DNA of 61,394 nucleotides, from positions 1-61,394 of the forward strand of contig DAIDKB010000020.1 in NCBI GenBank assembly GCA_027451105.1, read 5' to 3'. The DNA comes from a bacterium. GTDB taxonomy: Bacteria; Patescibacteriota; Saccharimonadia; Saccharimonadales; Saccharimonadaceae. Below are positions 53,058 through 61,394 of the stretch, piece after piece. Within the stretch, counting starts at the first letter, position 1. The number at the start of each line of letters is the position of its first letter. The notes beneath the pieces were generated by a model. The model saw only the letters and a list, made by a program, of their open reading frames with translations. It ran no database searches and was not told the origin of the DNA. A program made the position numbers and the translations under genes.

Positions 53058-53330
53058 TAACACGTCTGCCGTATGAATATTCACACTGTTATTAAGTAGT
53101 TTATATTTTCAAAATTATTTATCAAATGTCACACGACTGCCAGCATGCCTGGATCGACAACACCAAGAGCGTTTTTTACTACGTATGGTTATCCACATAC
53201 CATGCGCGGTATTTGCATTTTCTAAAAATTATTTCACTACTCCTCTACTCGCTCTTATAAATTAATTTGCTTTTTTGATAATTTGGTGTTTATATATAGT
53301 TTTTCTTCTCCACCACAATATATCAATATA

Positions 53331-53350
53331 TAGAACAGAAATAGAACATG
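53331..53350 (+). repeat. 20-bp direct repeat, right copy
   Basis: TAGAACAGAAATAGAACATG, with the same 11-base internal period as 52721-52740. The 590 bases between the copies are AT-rich and hold no well-supported gene. Confidence 0.75.
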
Positions 53351-53386
53351 ATAGTGTAGCGGGGTGGACTCACCTACAAATAAGAC

Positions 53387-54328
53387 CTATTTATAAAATG
53401 CCTTACCACTCACACGGACATCAACATAACCGGGTTTTAAACCATGGCTAGATAAATAGCCCAGTGCCCTGCTCATATCCTCTATCTGCTCCCCCACTGG
53501 GCGATCAATTGATAATTTTACAAGTGGCGTTACACTGTTAATGCGAATCTCAAGCTGACGGGTAGTGTCTTGCGGAATGATTGCTTGCGTCACAACAAAG
53601 CCGCTAGCCTTAGCCAGGGCCACTACACGTCCCACAAAGCCCAAAAAGCGATTACTCGCTATAGCCGAACCCTGCTGAACGCTGACGCCACTTTGGTCAA
53701 TAATCTCGACATCTGGGTTAGTGTAGTAATTGCGCTCAAAAGCGATACCGTGCGAGTCGACATAATACTGCTTATCACTAATTGTCCAGCCAGCAACGGG
53801 GCGACGCATGATCAGGGCATAGTCAGTGTCACCAACACCACCCAAACTGACGCTCGAAACGCTTTCAACCTCAGGAAGCTTTTGAGTTAAATAGTCGGTT
53901 AACTTTTGAACATTCAAAGCAAACCGAAACCTCTCTAGTGGATTTGCGCCCAAATAATCATTTATAGCCTGCTCGTATAGCGCCGAATCAACTGAGTGCG
54001 AAACTGTGCTATCACCCGAGATGGCCGTAACTTTAGCCGTAAACTGAAACAAAAGAAACGACAAAATCACTGTAATAGCCACAACAGTAAGTAGGGTAGC
54101 CCCTATTTTACGGCGCTGAATCGCTAAATGATGGGCTTGAGTGCGCGGCGATTCCAGGTCACTGCGATGTTTAGCGGTATTGATGCTGTTAGAAGTACTA
54201 CCCGTCAAAGTACGGTTGCGCTGAAAAGTGTATTGATCTTGCCTTGGTACGGCCGACTCGCGCACAGGAATATCGCCCTGACGCCGACGAGCTGGAATAT
54301 CAGTAGTTTTTTTGTTGAATAAGCGCAT
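53387..54328 (-). CDS. ftsQ: cell division protein FtsQ/DivIB
   Basis: A bitopic division protein of 313 residues. About 80 basic cytoplasmic residues (RRQGDIPVRESAVPRQDQY) precede one transmembrane helix (LLTVVAITVILSFLLFQF), then a POTRA-like domain (DYLGANPLERFRFALNVQKL, ESVSSVSLGGVG) and an FtsQ beta domain (DSHGIAFERNYYTNPDVEI). It bridges FtsB/FtsL and the septal synthase. It is the last gene of the dcw cluster, 15 bases after murG. Confidence 0.85.
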   Translation of the reverse strand: MRLFNKKTTDIPARRRQGDIPVRESAVPRQDQYTFQRNRTLTGSTSNSINTAKHRSDLESPRTQAHHLAIQRRKIGATLLTVVAITVILSFLLFQFTAKVTAISGDSTVSHSVDSALYEQAINDYLGANPLERFRFALNVQKLTDYLTQKLPEVESVSSVSLGGVGDTDYALIMRRPVAGWTISDKQYYVDSHGIAFERNYYTNPDVEIIDQSGVSVQQGSAIASNRFLGFVGRVVALAKASGFVVTQAIIPQDTTRQLEIRINSVTPLVKLSIDRPVGEQIEDMSRALGYLSSHGLKPGYVDVRVSGKAFYK

Positions 54329-54343
54329 ATTGGTTACGATTAA

Positions 54344-55501
54344 TTATAGCTTATTGCCAGCCGAAATAATCATATCAGCCATATCGTTGGCCGCATTAGG
54401 CCTGGCGAACTTTGAAAAGCGTCTCGCCATCGCTTTTGCATCGTTCGGACTAGACAAAACTTCCTTAACCGCCTCTACTAGAAGAGTGGTATCATCAACC
54501 ATCTCGTCCTCATTAAGTATTTTAACCGCTCCTGCATCAGCATAAACGGCCGCATTCTTTAACTGATGACCACCGGTTAGCTTGGCATTTGGTATTAAAA
54601 TAGTTGGCTTTTCGAGGGCAGCCAATTCTAAAATCGTCGTTGCCCCAGCCCGCGCCAGGACGACATCGGCAGCCCCCAATAGCTCGGCCATACCACTCGA
54701 AACAAAGGCGTGTAGCTGGAAATGCTCATTATTAACAGGTGTTAGCGAGCGCAATTCGTCATATTGTGCCGCTCCAGCAATCAGCACAACCGTGCCAAGT
54801 TTTAATAGGTCATCAAGTGCCTCGGCAACCGTATCATTAATACGCTTAGCGCCAAGTCCCCCACCGGTAATAGCAATTAGCTTAGAGTCGGCGCTAATCC
54901 CCCACTGCCGGCGAGCCTGGACGCGTTCGGAATCAGTAAACGGATGAAAATCACTCGAAATTGGAATACCAATATAGCGCGAAATTGCCTTGGGATATGA
55001 ATAATATTCCAGAGGCGCGCCAGTAGCGATAGCACTCGCCCACTTTGCCAGAATTCGGTTAGTTAACCCCGGATGGGCATCAGAATCATGTATCACCAAA
55101 GGAATATGCAAAATTCGAGCCGCCAAACCAACCGGCAAGCAAACGTAGCCGCCCTTGGTAAAAACAACATCCGGCCGCCACAAAATCAACATGCCTAGAC
55201 TTTGAATTAAGCCTATCAGTACCAAAAAACTATCACGCAAATTCAATAAAACCAATTGTGTCCACATTAGCTGCTGCATAACGCTTAAGTGGTGATAGCG
55301 CCTAAATTTACCCGCAATAATAGTTTTTACTGGCAAATTAGGGTCAAAACTAATTAAAAGTGCCTTGGCCTGGTGGGAAAACTTTTTATCACACCAAAAT
55401 CTAATTTCGGCTTGCGGCTGTTTACGCCTAATGTCTTTCAAAACGGCTACGACTGGCGTGACGTGACCGCCCGACCCCCCGCCGACTGCTAGAATCTTCA
55501 T
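54344..55501 (-). CDS. murG: MurG, lipid II-forming N-acetylglucosaminyltransferase
   Basis: The membrane-associated GT28 enzyme that adds GlcNAc to lipid I, 385 residues. The N-terminal AVGGGSGGHVTPVVAV, then the second glycine-rich loop ITGGGLGAKRINDTV and the donor-site region LGAADVVLARAGATTILELA with ALEKPTILIPNA are typical. AAGGAGG precedes the ATG. Its start lies inside the ftsW 3' end (74-base overlap), implying coupled translation. Confidence 0.94.
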   Translation of the reverse strand: MKILAVGGGSGGHVTPVVAVLKDIRRKQPQAEIRFWCDKKFSHQAKALLISFDPNLPVKTIIAGKFRRYHHLSVMQQLMWTQLVLLNLRDSFLVLIGLIQSLGMLILWRPDVVFTKGGYVCLPVGLAARILHIPLVIHDSDAHPGLTNRILAKWASAIATGAPLEYYSYPKAISRYIGIPISSDFHPFTDSERVQARRQWGISADSKLIAITGGGLGAKRINDTVAEALDDLLKLGTVVLIAGAAQYDELRSLTPVNNEHFQLHAFVSSGMAELLGAADVVLARAGATTILELAALEKPTILIPNAKLTGGHQLKNAAVYADAGAVKILNEDEMVDDTTLLVEAVKEVLSSPNDAKAMARRFSKFARPNAANDMADMIISAGNKL

Positions 55502-56738
55502 ATTGCGCCTCCTTTAACCTTGATGAATGGACTGTATAGCGAGATAGCTGAAAAACCAAGCCAAGCGCCGCTGCGATAAAGATCATACTGGTACCGCCAA
55601 AGCTTAGAAGTGGCAGCGTAATACCAGTAAGTGGGAAGATCCCAATCATCGAAGCTATATTAAGGATAACATGGGATCCGAACCAACCAAAAGTACCGGC
55701 TACAATCAGTTTTAGGCGCATATCGCCCAGATGATCCATCACGATAAGCATTCGATACATCAAGGCTGTCAGCAGCGCCAATATTGCCATTAGGCCGACA
55801 AAACCAAAGATTTCACCCATAATTGCAAAAACCGAGTCGTTAATCGCTTCCGGTAAGTAGCCCGTCGCCTGGACGCTATTGCCAATACCAACACCAGTTA
55901 AACCACCGGTGCCTATAGCCATTTTAGCGTGATCAATCTGATAGCTGTTTGTGTTACTCGACGTCGTGCTGTCACCCTGCAGAAACGTGACAATACGATC
56001 AATACGATGTGACGCCGAGGCAATCAAAATCACACCGGCCACAGCTATGCCTATAAGAATTATTAAGCCATTTTTTTTATTAATTCCCGATACAAACAAC
56101 ATCGATCCGATAATGCTAATCAGGGCAACGCCAGTCCCCAGGTCTTTTTGAATCACAATGATAAATAGCATCGATATAGCCAGCACAACTCCGACTGGTA
56201 TTAGCGTCTCGTGGACATCATTCGCCTTTCCTTGTTGAGTTTTAATACCCAAGAAAACCGCAATAAAGACCAAAACACCAAACTTCAAGACCTCAGCTGG
56301 CTGAAAACTTCCAAGTGGCCCCAGGTTGAACCAACGAACAGCTCCAAGACTAGCCTGAGCGATACCCAAATGCGCCCAACCGGCTAGCGCTAAGAATGCA
56401 CACGCGGCCAGCCCTGCAATCAACAACTTACCGCCGTTTTTCGTAAATACCGAATACGGCACAACAGCAGCAACGCCAAACGCCGCCAGGGCCATCAGCA
56501 AGCTGACCGCCTGTTTTACAAAGAAATATGTATCGCTGTAATTACTCCCGTAGGCATTATTCAAGACGTTGGCGCGTTGTGGGCCAATCGAATATATAAT
56601 AATCAAGCCAATCAGCATCAAAAGCCCCATATAAAGAGCAATGCGGTAGTCTGGTCGATGCCGTCGGTTAACGTCTTCACGGGCATTAGAGCGCGTCATA
56701 CCGCCGACAAGCTGCATCAGACGCCCACCGATAGTCAT
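55428..56738 (-). CDS. ftsW: FtsW/RodA-type peptidoglycan glycosyltransferase (SEDS)
   Basis: A ten-helix SEDS polymerase of 436 residues that polymerises lipid II at the septum with its PBP partner encoded upstream. Typical features are WFNLGPLGSFQPAEVLKFGV, then QKDLGTGVALI and the C-terminal GITLPLLSFGGTSMI. The frame is open to 56792, but the ATG at 56738, one base after the mraY stop, is the likely start. The final 25 residues (SSRRGVGRSRHASRS) are basic and lie in the murG overlap. Confidence 0.93.
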   Translation of the reverse strand: MTIGGRLMQLVGGMTRSNAREDVNRRHRPDYRIALYMGLLMLIGLIIIYSIGPQRANVLNNAYGSNYSDTYFFVKQAVSLLMALAAFGVAAVVPYSVFTKNGGKLLIAGLAACAFLALAGWAHLGIAQASLGAVRWFNLGPLGSFQPAEVLKFGVLVFIAVFLGIKTQQGKANDVHETLIPVGVVLAISMLFIIVIQKDLGTGVALISIIGSMLFVSGINKKNGLIILIGIAVAGVILIASASHRIDRIVTFLQGDSTTSSNTNSYQIDHAKMAIGTGGLTGVGIGNSVQATGYLPEAINDSVFAIMGEIFGFVGLMAILALLTALMYRMLIVMDHLGDMRLKLIVAGTFGWFGSHVILNIASMIGIFPLTGITLPLLSFGGTSMIFIAAALGLVFQLSRYTVHSSRLKEAQYEDSSSRRGVGRSRHASRSRFERH

Positions 56739-56739
56739 A

Positions 56740-57771
56740 CTAGATGCTTCCCCCGGCGATGGCGGCAAGTACGCCCAAAAAGGCCATGACATAGGCTATC
56801 ACCCAAAAACGCATCGTCACCTTTGTTTCCGGCCAGCCAATCGCTTCAAGGTGATGATGAATTGGCGCCGATAAGAATATCTTGTGCTTGAAAACTCTTT
56901 TACTAAAGATTTGAATCAAGCTTGAACCAGCCTCAATAACAAAGACAAAGCCGATAATCGGTAGCAAAAACAAGGTGTTGGTTAACATTGCAACAACCCC
57001 GAGTGAGGTACCAAGCGCAAAACTACCAACATCACCCATAAAGAAGCGTGCTGGAAAAATATTGAACCATAAATAGCTCAGTAAGGCGCCAACGACCGTA
57101 AAGCAAAAGCCGGCTAGCATAAATTGGCCTTGTAAAATCGCAATAATACCAAAAGCTCCATAGGCTATCGATACCAAGCCTCCAGCCAGGCCATCCAGGC
57201 CGTCGCTGATATTAACAGCATTGCCAGTAGCAACGACCGCGAAGGCAAACAAAGGTACAATCAACCATCCAGCCGTCCAGTTACCTAAAAACGGAATGTG
57301 AACAATATCAAAGCCTAGCTTGGTGTAGAAAAACCAGCCTAACACCAAGCCAATAGCGGCAATCGTCAAAAACTTTAAACCAGAGCGCATACCAGCCACA
57401 CCCTTACCTTGACCGTGAATATTGATAATATCGTCAATCAGGCCTACCGCTGCCCCGCCTAGCAGAGCGGCAATCGGTAGCCAAGTCTGGCCACGATTAA
57501 GGTTAAACACTGTCACTATAGAAATCGAAGCCACAAACACCAATCCGGCCATCGTTGGAATGTTGCGCTTAAACTTATTGGCATGAAGTTTTGTAAAAAC
57601 CGATAATGCCTCCCCTGTCGTACTGGTGGTTCGTTGTTTTTTCCAAAATTTATAGCGGTAAGCCAGGAACGTATAAACGGGAGTTAGCAGCATTGCCAGC
57701 AGAAATGCCGCCACGCTCAGTACAAATGGTCCTGTTAGCTCTTTAGTTAAATCCGTCAGTGTTATTTCCAT
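56740..57771 (-). CDS. mraY: MraY, phospho-MurNAc-pentapeptide translocase
   Basis: The polytopic enzyme that makes lipid I from UDP-MurNAc-pentapeptide and undecaprenyl phosphate, 343 residues with about ten helices. Diagnostic motifs: GLIDDIINIHGQGKG, then NAVNISDGLDGLAGGLVSIA, FMGDVGSFALG and APIHHHLEAIGWPETKV. AAAGGAGT lies before the ATG. It follows the PBP gene by three bases. Confidence 0.95.
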   Translation of the reverse strand: MEITLTDLTKELTGPFVLSVAAFLLAMLLTPVYTFLAYRYKFWKKQRTTSTTGEALSVFTKLHANKFKRNIPTMAGLVFVASISIVTVFNLNRGQTWLPIAALLGGAAVGLIDDIINIHGQGKGVAGMRSGLKFLTIAAIGLVLGWFFYTKLGFDIVHIPFLGNWTAGWLIVPLFAFAVVATGNAVNISDGLDGLAGGLVSIAYGAFGIIAILQGQFMLAGFCFTVVGALLSYLWFNIFPARFFMGDVGSFALGTSLGVVAMLTNTLFLLPIIGFVFVIEAGSSLIQIFSKRVFKHKIFLSAPIHHHLEAIGWPETKVTMRFWVIAYVMAFLGVLAAIAGGSI

Positions 57772-57774
57772 GTT

Positions 57775-59514
57775 TTACTCCTTTGGCTGCACCCTTAAAT
57801 ATCCGAGCATCCAGTTTGAAATATCTGTAAAGATAGGCTGGGCGTCACGTCCACCCTCTAGACTCATGCCTTTGCCAGATACTTGTATCATTATGACATA
57901 TCGTGGCGTGTCATTACCACCATAGCCCAGATATGTACCAACTGTTTGATTGTTATTATAGTTACCGTCAATTAGCGTCTGCGAGGTACCAGTCTTGCCA
58001 CCGATCTCATAGCCCGGCTTATCACCGCCACCAAATAGCGTATCGCGAGTAATATGCGTCATTATCCGTACTTGATCGGCCGTCGTTTTACTAACACTCA
58101 TATGGGTCGGTAAAGCCGCCGCTGGTTTATAATTACCGTTGTCATCAATCGTTCCTGCGATTACTGTTGGCTGATGATATTGGCCACCGTCAACAATTGA
58201 GCTAAAGGCCGCCGCTACCTGCAACATCGTAACGTCTAATCCCTGGCCAAATGACATATTTGAATAACGCACCGCGTTTCCCTGAGGGTCGCTTGGCGGA
58301 ATAATCGTTCCCGGTTGCTCGCCAGTAACTTCAACACCAGTTAGCTGCCCCAACTTAAATTTATTATAGAAATAATCATACAAAGTATTACGAGCCTGTA
58401 AGGTAATATTTGAGCCGTCACCTAGTCGCTCAGCAACTGTAATGAAGCCCGAGTTGAGCGAGTGATCCATGGCTGTTTGAAGTGTGATATTGCCAAAATG
58501 GTCCAGGCCAACACCGTTTAGGACCCTAATGCCGTCAACATCCATATAACCGACGTTATTATAGGTCGAAGCTGGCGTCACAACCCCCTTATCGATGCCA
58601 ACAGCCATCGTTAAAGTCTTCATGTCAGAGCCTGGTTCATATGGGGCTGATACAATTGGATTGTTAAAGACCGAGACATCAGTCACGCTGTTGAGGTCAC
58701 TTGGGTCATACGAAGGCAAGTTAGCCATAGCCATAATTTTGCCAGTCTGCGGGTCCATGACAATCGCACTAGCATTAGTCGCCTTAGTGCGCTTCAAGCC
58801 ATCGGCTAGCGCTTGCTCAACATGAGACTGCACGTTGCGATCGATTGATAACACGATGTTTTCACCGTTAATGGCCGGCTTCTTAATATTGTTATTGCCA
58901 ATTGTTAGCGGCACGTCACTAACATCAGTGACCGATTGCAGCATACCGTCCGTTCCAGTCAGTCGATCGTTTAGCTCACCTTCGACACCGTATTGGCCAA
59001 CACCGTTATAATCCAAAAATCCTAAAACCTGAGCTGCCAGTCCGCCTTCAGGATAAACACGCTGACTGTTCTCTTGAAAACCTACCCCTTTAAGACCAAC
59101 GGCTTTAATCATATCAGCTTGGGTTTGACTAACCTTGGTGGCGAGTACCTGATAGCGGCTAGCCTTATTGCTCAGCAAGCTCTCCAGGTTTGGCCGCGCA
59201 TTGCCACCAGCAATCTGTCGAATCGTATCGACGACTTTAGCATCGTCAGTCGTGACCGATGGGTCTGCAAAGACCGTATAGACAGTGGCATTCATCACCA
59301 AATGAACCGGCGTGTTGCCGTCAAGCGCATAAATCAGGCCACGTTTAGCCGGTATATCCAGCCTTTTAATCTGTTCTTTGTCAGCCAGTCCAACATAATA
59401 ATCATGCTGAATAATTTGCAAAAAAAAGAGTCGCACGACAAATACCGCCATAATGATAAACATCAGACGGGAAAGAATTCTCGATCGGCTGCCTTTTTGC
59501 AATTCAGATTTCAT
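57775..59514 (-). CDS. ftsI: FtsI-type penicillin-binding protein (class B PBP)
   Basis: A septal transpeptidase of 579 residues. One N-terminal transmembrane helix (LMFIIMAVFVVRLFFLQII) and a dimerisation domain precede the catalytic domain: SxxK is SDMK (YEPGSDMKTLT), SxN is SLN (DHSLNSGFI) and KTG is in GGKTGTSQT. The SDMK form is a variant of the usual STxK/STMK. It cross-links peptidoglycan together with FtsW of the same operon. It follows the FtsL-like gene by seven bases. Confidence 0.94.
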   Translation of the reverse strand: MKSELQKGSRSRILSRLMFIIMAVFVVRLFFLQIIQHDYYVGLADKEQIKRLDIPAKRGLIYALDGNTPVHLVMNATVYTVFADPSVTTDDAKVVDTIRQIAGGNARPNLESLLSNKASRYQVLATKVSQTQADMIKAVGLKGVGFQENSQRVYPEGGLAAQVLGFLDYNGVGQYGVEGELNDRLTGTDGMLQSVTDVSDVPLTIGNNNIKKPAINGENIVLSIDRNVQSHVEQALADGLKRTKATNASAIVMDPQTGKIMAMANLPSYDPSDLNSVTDVSVFNNPIVSAPYEPGSDMKTLTMAVGIDKGVVTPASTYNNVGYMDVDGIRVLNGVGLDHFGNITLQTAMDHSLNSGFITVAERLGDGSNITLQARNTLYDYFYNKFKLGQLTGVEVTGEQPGTIIPPSDPQGNAVRYSNMSFGQGLDVTMLQVAAAFSSIVDGGQYHQPTVIAGTIDDNGNYKPAAALPTHMSVSKTTADQVRIMTHITRDTLFGGGDKPGYEIGGKTGTSQTLIDGNYNNNQTVGTYLGYGGNDTPRYVIMIQVSGKGMSLEGGRDAQPIFTDISNWMLGYLRVQPKE

Positions 59515-59521
59515 GATTTAT

Positions 59522-59869
59522 TTAATGGACATAGTCGGTACTAGCCGGGGTAGTCATCGTACTAGCAACGCTACTGCTCTTAACAGACTCAAGCGCTGTT
59601 AGACGTGCATTTTCAACCTCAAGATCACTCTTTTTCGTGTTCAAATCAGCAATTTGACTATCAATTTTTTGCGACTGGTAGTCATAGCTGGTGGCTTTGG
59701 TTGCCTGTGTCAGGTAAATCAAACCAAGCACTGTAATCATAAGAGCGACAAGCACTGTATGAGCGACGGGGCCAAGTTTGACAGAAGAAATAAAGGCGAC
59801 GGTATTTTGATTACGCGACCAATTTTGCTGCCTGCGACTACTAAATTGAGTTGTATTTTGGTATGACAT
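59522..59869 (-). CDS. FtsL-like division protein
   Basis: A 115-residue bitopic protein between rsmH and ftsI, the normal place of ftsL. About 40 Gln/Asn/Arg-rich cytoplasmic residues lead to one transmembrane helix (TVLVALMITVLGLIYLTQ) and a coiled coil (KIDSQIADLNTKKSDLEVEN, then ARLTALES). FtsL sequences are poorly conserved, so the name rests on topology and position. I start at the ATG at 59869 (MSYQNTTQF); the frame extends to 59932 across a hairpin. Confidence 0.75.
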   Translation of the reverse strand: MSYQNTTQFSSRRQQNWSRNQNTVAFISSVKLGPVAHTVLVALMITVLGLIYLTQATKATSYDYQSQKIDSQIADLNTKKSDLEVENARLTALESVKSSSVASTMTTPASTDYVH

Positions 59870-59900
59870 TGTGGTGGTTTTTCTTTTTATTTTTATTTGG

Positions 59901-59930
59901 GCCTGATTGCTCAAAGCTGAGCAATCAGGC
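59901..59930 (-). promoter_or_regulatory. 12-bp hairpin between rsmH and ftsL
   Basis: GCCTGATTGCTC/GAGCAATCAGGC, perfect, six-base loop. On the minus strand it follows a 21-codon ORF and is followed by A-rich sequence rather than a U-run, so it looks like an RNA stability or attenuation element and not a full terminator. Confidence 0.65.
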
Positions 59931-59938
59931 AACGGGTA

Positions 59939-60004
59939 CTATTTTACGTTAACTGCAACTACTTGAGTTACGTCGGCGTATTGTACGTTGATGTGAATTG
60001 GCAT
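59939..60004 (-). CDS. 21-residue small protein in the dcw operon
   Basis: A tiny ORF (begins MPIHINVQYA, ends VNVK, stop TAG) lies between rsmH and ftsL on the coding strand. A strong AAGGAAGGGG is 9-11 bases before its ATG, better than that of most genes here. The product would be a single beta-strand-like peptide with no hydrophobic helix. It may be a leader peptide acting with the hairpin at 59901-59930, or a genuine small protein. Confidence 0.45.
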   Translation of the reverse strand: MPIHINVQYADVTQVVAVNVK

Positions 60005-60031
60005 GGTGTTTTGCCCCTTCCTTTTTTGTTT

Positions 60032-60967
60032 TTATTTTTTCACTGCTGCTCGAAACTTGCTGCTTCGGGCGCGCGGATTGTGAACGTCGTAAATGTCTCC
60101 GGCCATAGGCTTCTTGGTCAGTGGCTGCAGCTCAGATTCAAGCCCTAAATCAAACTGATCTTTAAAGAAACGTTTGACTAGCCTGTCTTCTAAACTATGG
60201 AAGCTAATGATGCCGACTCGCCCGCCTGGTTTTAACAGGTCGGGCAAGCGTGGCAACAGGTCTTCGATAAGCCGTAACTCATCGTTGACCGCAATCCGGA
60301 GCGCTTGAAAGGTGCGCGTAGCTGGGTGGGTTTTCTTCCACTTGCCACGATAGGTCTGCTTGATCAAATTCGCGAGTTCTTCTGTTGTACTTAGCGGCCG
60401 AGCGCCAACAATCGCCGTAGCGATTTGCCTGGCAAAACCGATTGGCTCTTCACCGTATCGATTTATGATGCGAGTCAGATCTTCGACCGAGGCGTTGTTA
60501 ACCAGCGTTTGTGCGCTAACGTCTTGGCGTCGATCCATCCGCATATCGAGTGGCCCGCTATTTGTGAAAGAAAACCCTCTTGTGCTCTGATCGAGCTGTG
60601 GTGACGACACCCCCAAATCAACTAATACAATGTTAAATTTCTCACCCGCTTCTATCAACTGTTTGGCAGCGGATACAAAGTCGGTATGAAGCAGCCGCGC
60701 GCCTTTATCAGATAGTGACTTTAAACGCTCGATGGCGTAATCATCACGATCAACTAGGACCGATTGACTGTAGTTTTTAGTTCTAGCTAAAAATTCACCT
60801 GCATGACCACCGTACCCAGCAGTTAGGTCGAGATAGCTCTCCCCTTCCTTTGGATCTAGCAGCTGCAAAGCTGTTTCTAGCAAGACCGGAACATGTAATA
60901 CGGAAGAATTATTCGAATTGTGTTCGTCATTTTCTTCTGATTGTGGTGGATGTTCTTTTATACTCAT
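60032..60967 (-). CDS. rsmH: 16S rRNA (cytosine-1402-N4)-methyltransferase RsmH
   Basis: An S-adenosylmethionine-dependent methyltransferase (formerly MraW), 311 residues. SAM-binding motif YLDLTAGYGGHAGEFLAR, then VLVDLGVSSPQLDQSTRGFS and MRMDRRQDVSAQTLVN, and C-terminal GISFHSLEDRLVK-like GIISFHSLEDRLVKRFFK. The ATG at 60967 has GGAAAGG five bases upstream; the frame opens at 60997. It is the first dcw gene in the window. About 15 extra polar N-terminal residues (EHPPQSEENDEHNSNNSS) are unusual for the family. Confidence 0.95.
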   Translation of the reverse strand: MSIKEHPPQSEENDEHNSNNSSVLHVPVLLETALQLLDPKEGESYLDLTAGYGGHAGEFLARTKNYSQSVLVDRDDYAIERLKSLSDKGARLLHTDFVSAAKQLIEAGEKFNIVLVDLGVSSPQLDQSTRGFSFTNSGPLDMRMDRRQDVSAQTLVNNASVEDLTRIINRYGEEPIGFARQIATAIVGARPLSTTEELANLIKQTYRGKWKKTHPATRTFQALRIAVNDELRLIEDLLPRLPDLLKPGGRVGIISFHSLEDRLVKRFFKDQFDLGLESELQPLTKKPMAGDIYDVHNPRARSSKFRAAVKK

Positions 60968-60997
60968 TTGCCTTTCCAATATAACATGGAAGAGCAA

Positions 60998-61394
60998 TTC
61001 GAGATCACCTAACTGATAGCGAGGCTTTTTTGTTTTTGTGAGTGTGTTTGTTTTTGTAATAAGTGTCCGAACGATTGGTTATTCAAGGGGGTTACGTTGT
61101 AACTCACACCCTGCCAATTATTCGGTTGAGAGACTTATGTGTTAGGATACCCCACAAAAACGAGTTTTTGCGGGGACCCCGTGTGAGGTGGAGTTTTTTG
61201 GGAGGTGTGTTTTTTAAGTAAGGTACGCGGATTTTTTTGAGTGGCCCGGAGCCCACTGCCTCACTATCAGATAGTTGATCTCGAGAGTTTTCTTGCTTTA
61301 GAATCGCGAATTGTTAAAGTACGAAGGAATTTTTGGTTGTACCTATGCGTCAGCTGCCATAATGCGCCAATAGGCACCGGCGCGTACAGCAACT
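60998..61394. other. non-coding region upstream of the dcw cluster
   Basis: No gene is visible in these 397 bases. On the minus strand (towards rsmH) there is a 12-bp hairpin with one G-U pair, CCCCGCAAAAAC/GTTTTTGTGGGG (61175-61150), which would be in a long dcw leader or end an upstream transcript. A TATATT box lies about 13 bases before the rsmH ATG. An mraZ gene is not seen, and the window ends before it could be ruled out upstream. Confidence 0.5.

Noticed and set aside
53189-53197. Perfect DnaA-box-like TTATCCACA in the AT-rich convergent gap, suggesting oriC
   Set aside because: Only one copy is present, no dnaA, dnaN or rpmH gene is near, and gene directions converge here, which suits a terminus rather than an origin.

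Overview
The window reads as chromosomal DNA of a Patescibacteria/CPR bacterium, most likely Candidatus Saccharibacteria (TM7). The reasons are a compact core gene set with almost no biosynthetic genes, a complete F-type ATP synthase operon, a minimal dcw (division/murein) cluster, a membrane-anchored sortase, pilin-like and PEGA surface proteins, and a solitary VirB4/VirD4-like ATPase. TGA ends several genes here (for example at 34187-34189 and 35319-35321), so the recoded UGA=Gly genetic code of Gracilibacteria/SR1 is not in use. Taxonomy is inferred from gene content only.

Layout. 0-6.4 kb: an unknown membrane protein, a UvrD helicase fused to a RecB-type nuclease, and a dihydrouridine synthase. 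6.4-13.1 kb: minus-strand ATP synthase operon atpI/Z-B-E-F-H-A-G-D-C. 13.2-22 kb: glycine-rich pilin-like protein, glutaredoxin, ABC-F ATPase, hydrolase, two glycosyltransferases, SmpB. 22-36 kb: exonuclease III, tRNA-Leu, sortase, PEGA protein, GltX, DUF3048 protein, a histidine kinase with receiver, tRNA-Glu, and an alpha/beta hydrolase. 36-44 kb: a second kinase/receiver pair with Pro/Ala-rich tails, an RsuA/RluB-type pseudouridine synthase, Der, a GNAT protein, Pth. 45-52.7 kb: DprA, TopA, a sigma-region-4/HARE-HTH regulator and the VirB4-like ATPase. 52.7-53.4 kb: a gene-poor AT-rich gap where plus- and minus-strand blocks converge, containing a candidate dif site. 53.4-61 kb: minus-strand dcw cluster rsmH-(21-aa ORF)-ftsL-ftsI-mraY-ftsW-murG-ftsQ.

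Two gene styles are mixed. The housekeeping genes have moderate GC. At many transcript starts a TATAAT-like box lies only 6-12 bases before the start codon with no Shine-Dalgarno, which implies leaderless or nearly leaderless mRNAs. Scattered among them are eight short orphan genes (80-148 codons) with high GC and actinobacterial-looking codon use. Seven of the eight have a recognisable sigma70 promoter (TTGACA-like box, 17-18 bases, TATAAT-like box); the eighth (33920) has only a weak one. All have a leader of tens to about 250 bases, usually with a Shine-Dalgarno, and a strong hairpin after the stop. In four of them the leader carries a 10-11 base-pair segment complementary to the region after the stop codon (one of these with a bulge), so the mRNA ends could pair. 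I regard this self-contained mini-gene family as the most likely undescribed system in the window.

Other non-coding signals are two related hairpin-rich intergenic elements (6362-6606 and 15781-16296), a candidate structured RNA on the minus strand (about 45014-45253) fired from a palindromic divergent promoter, and a 21-codon ORF plus 12-bp hairpin inside the dcw operon.
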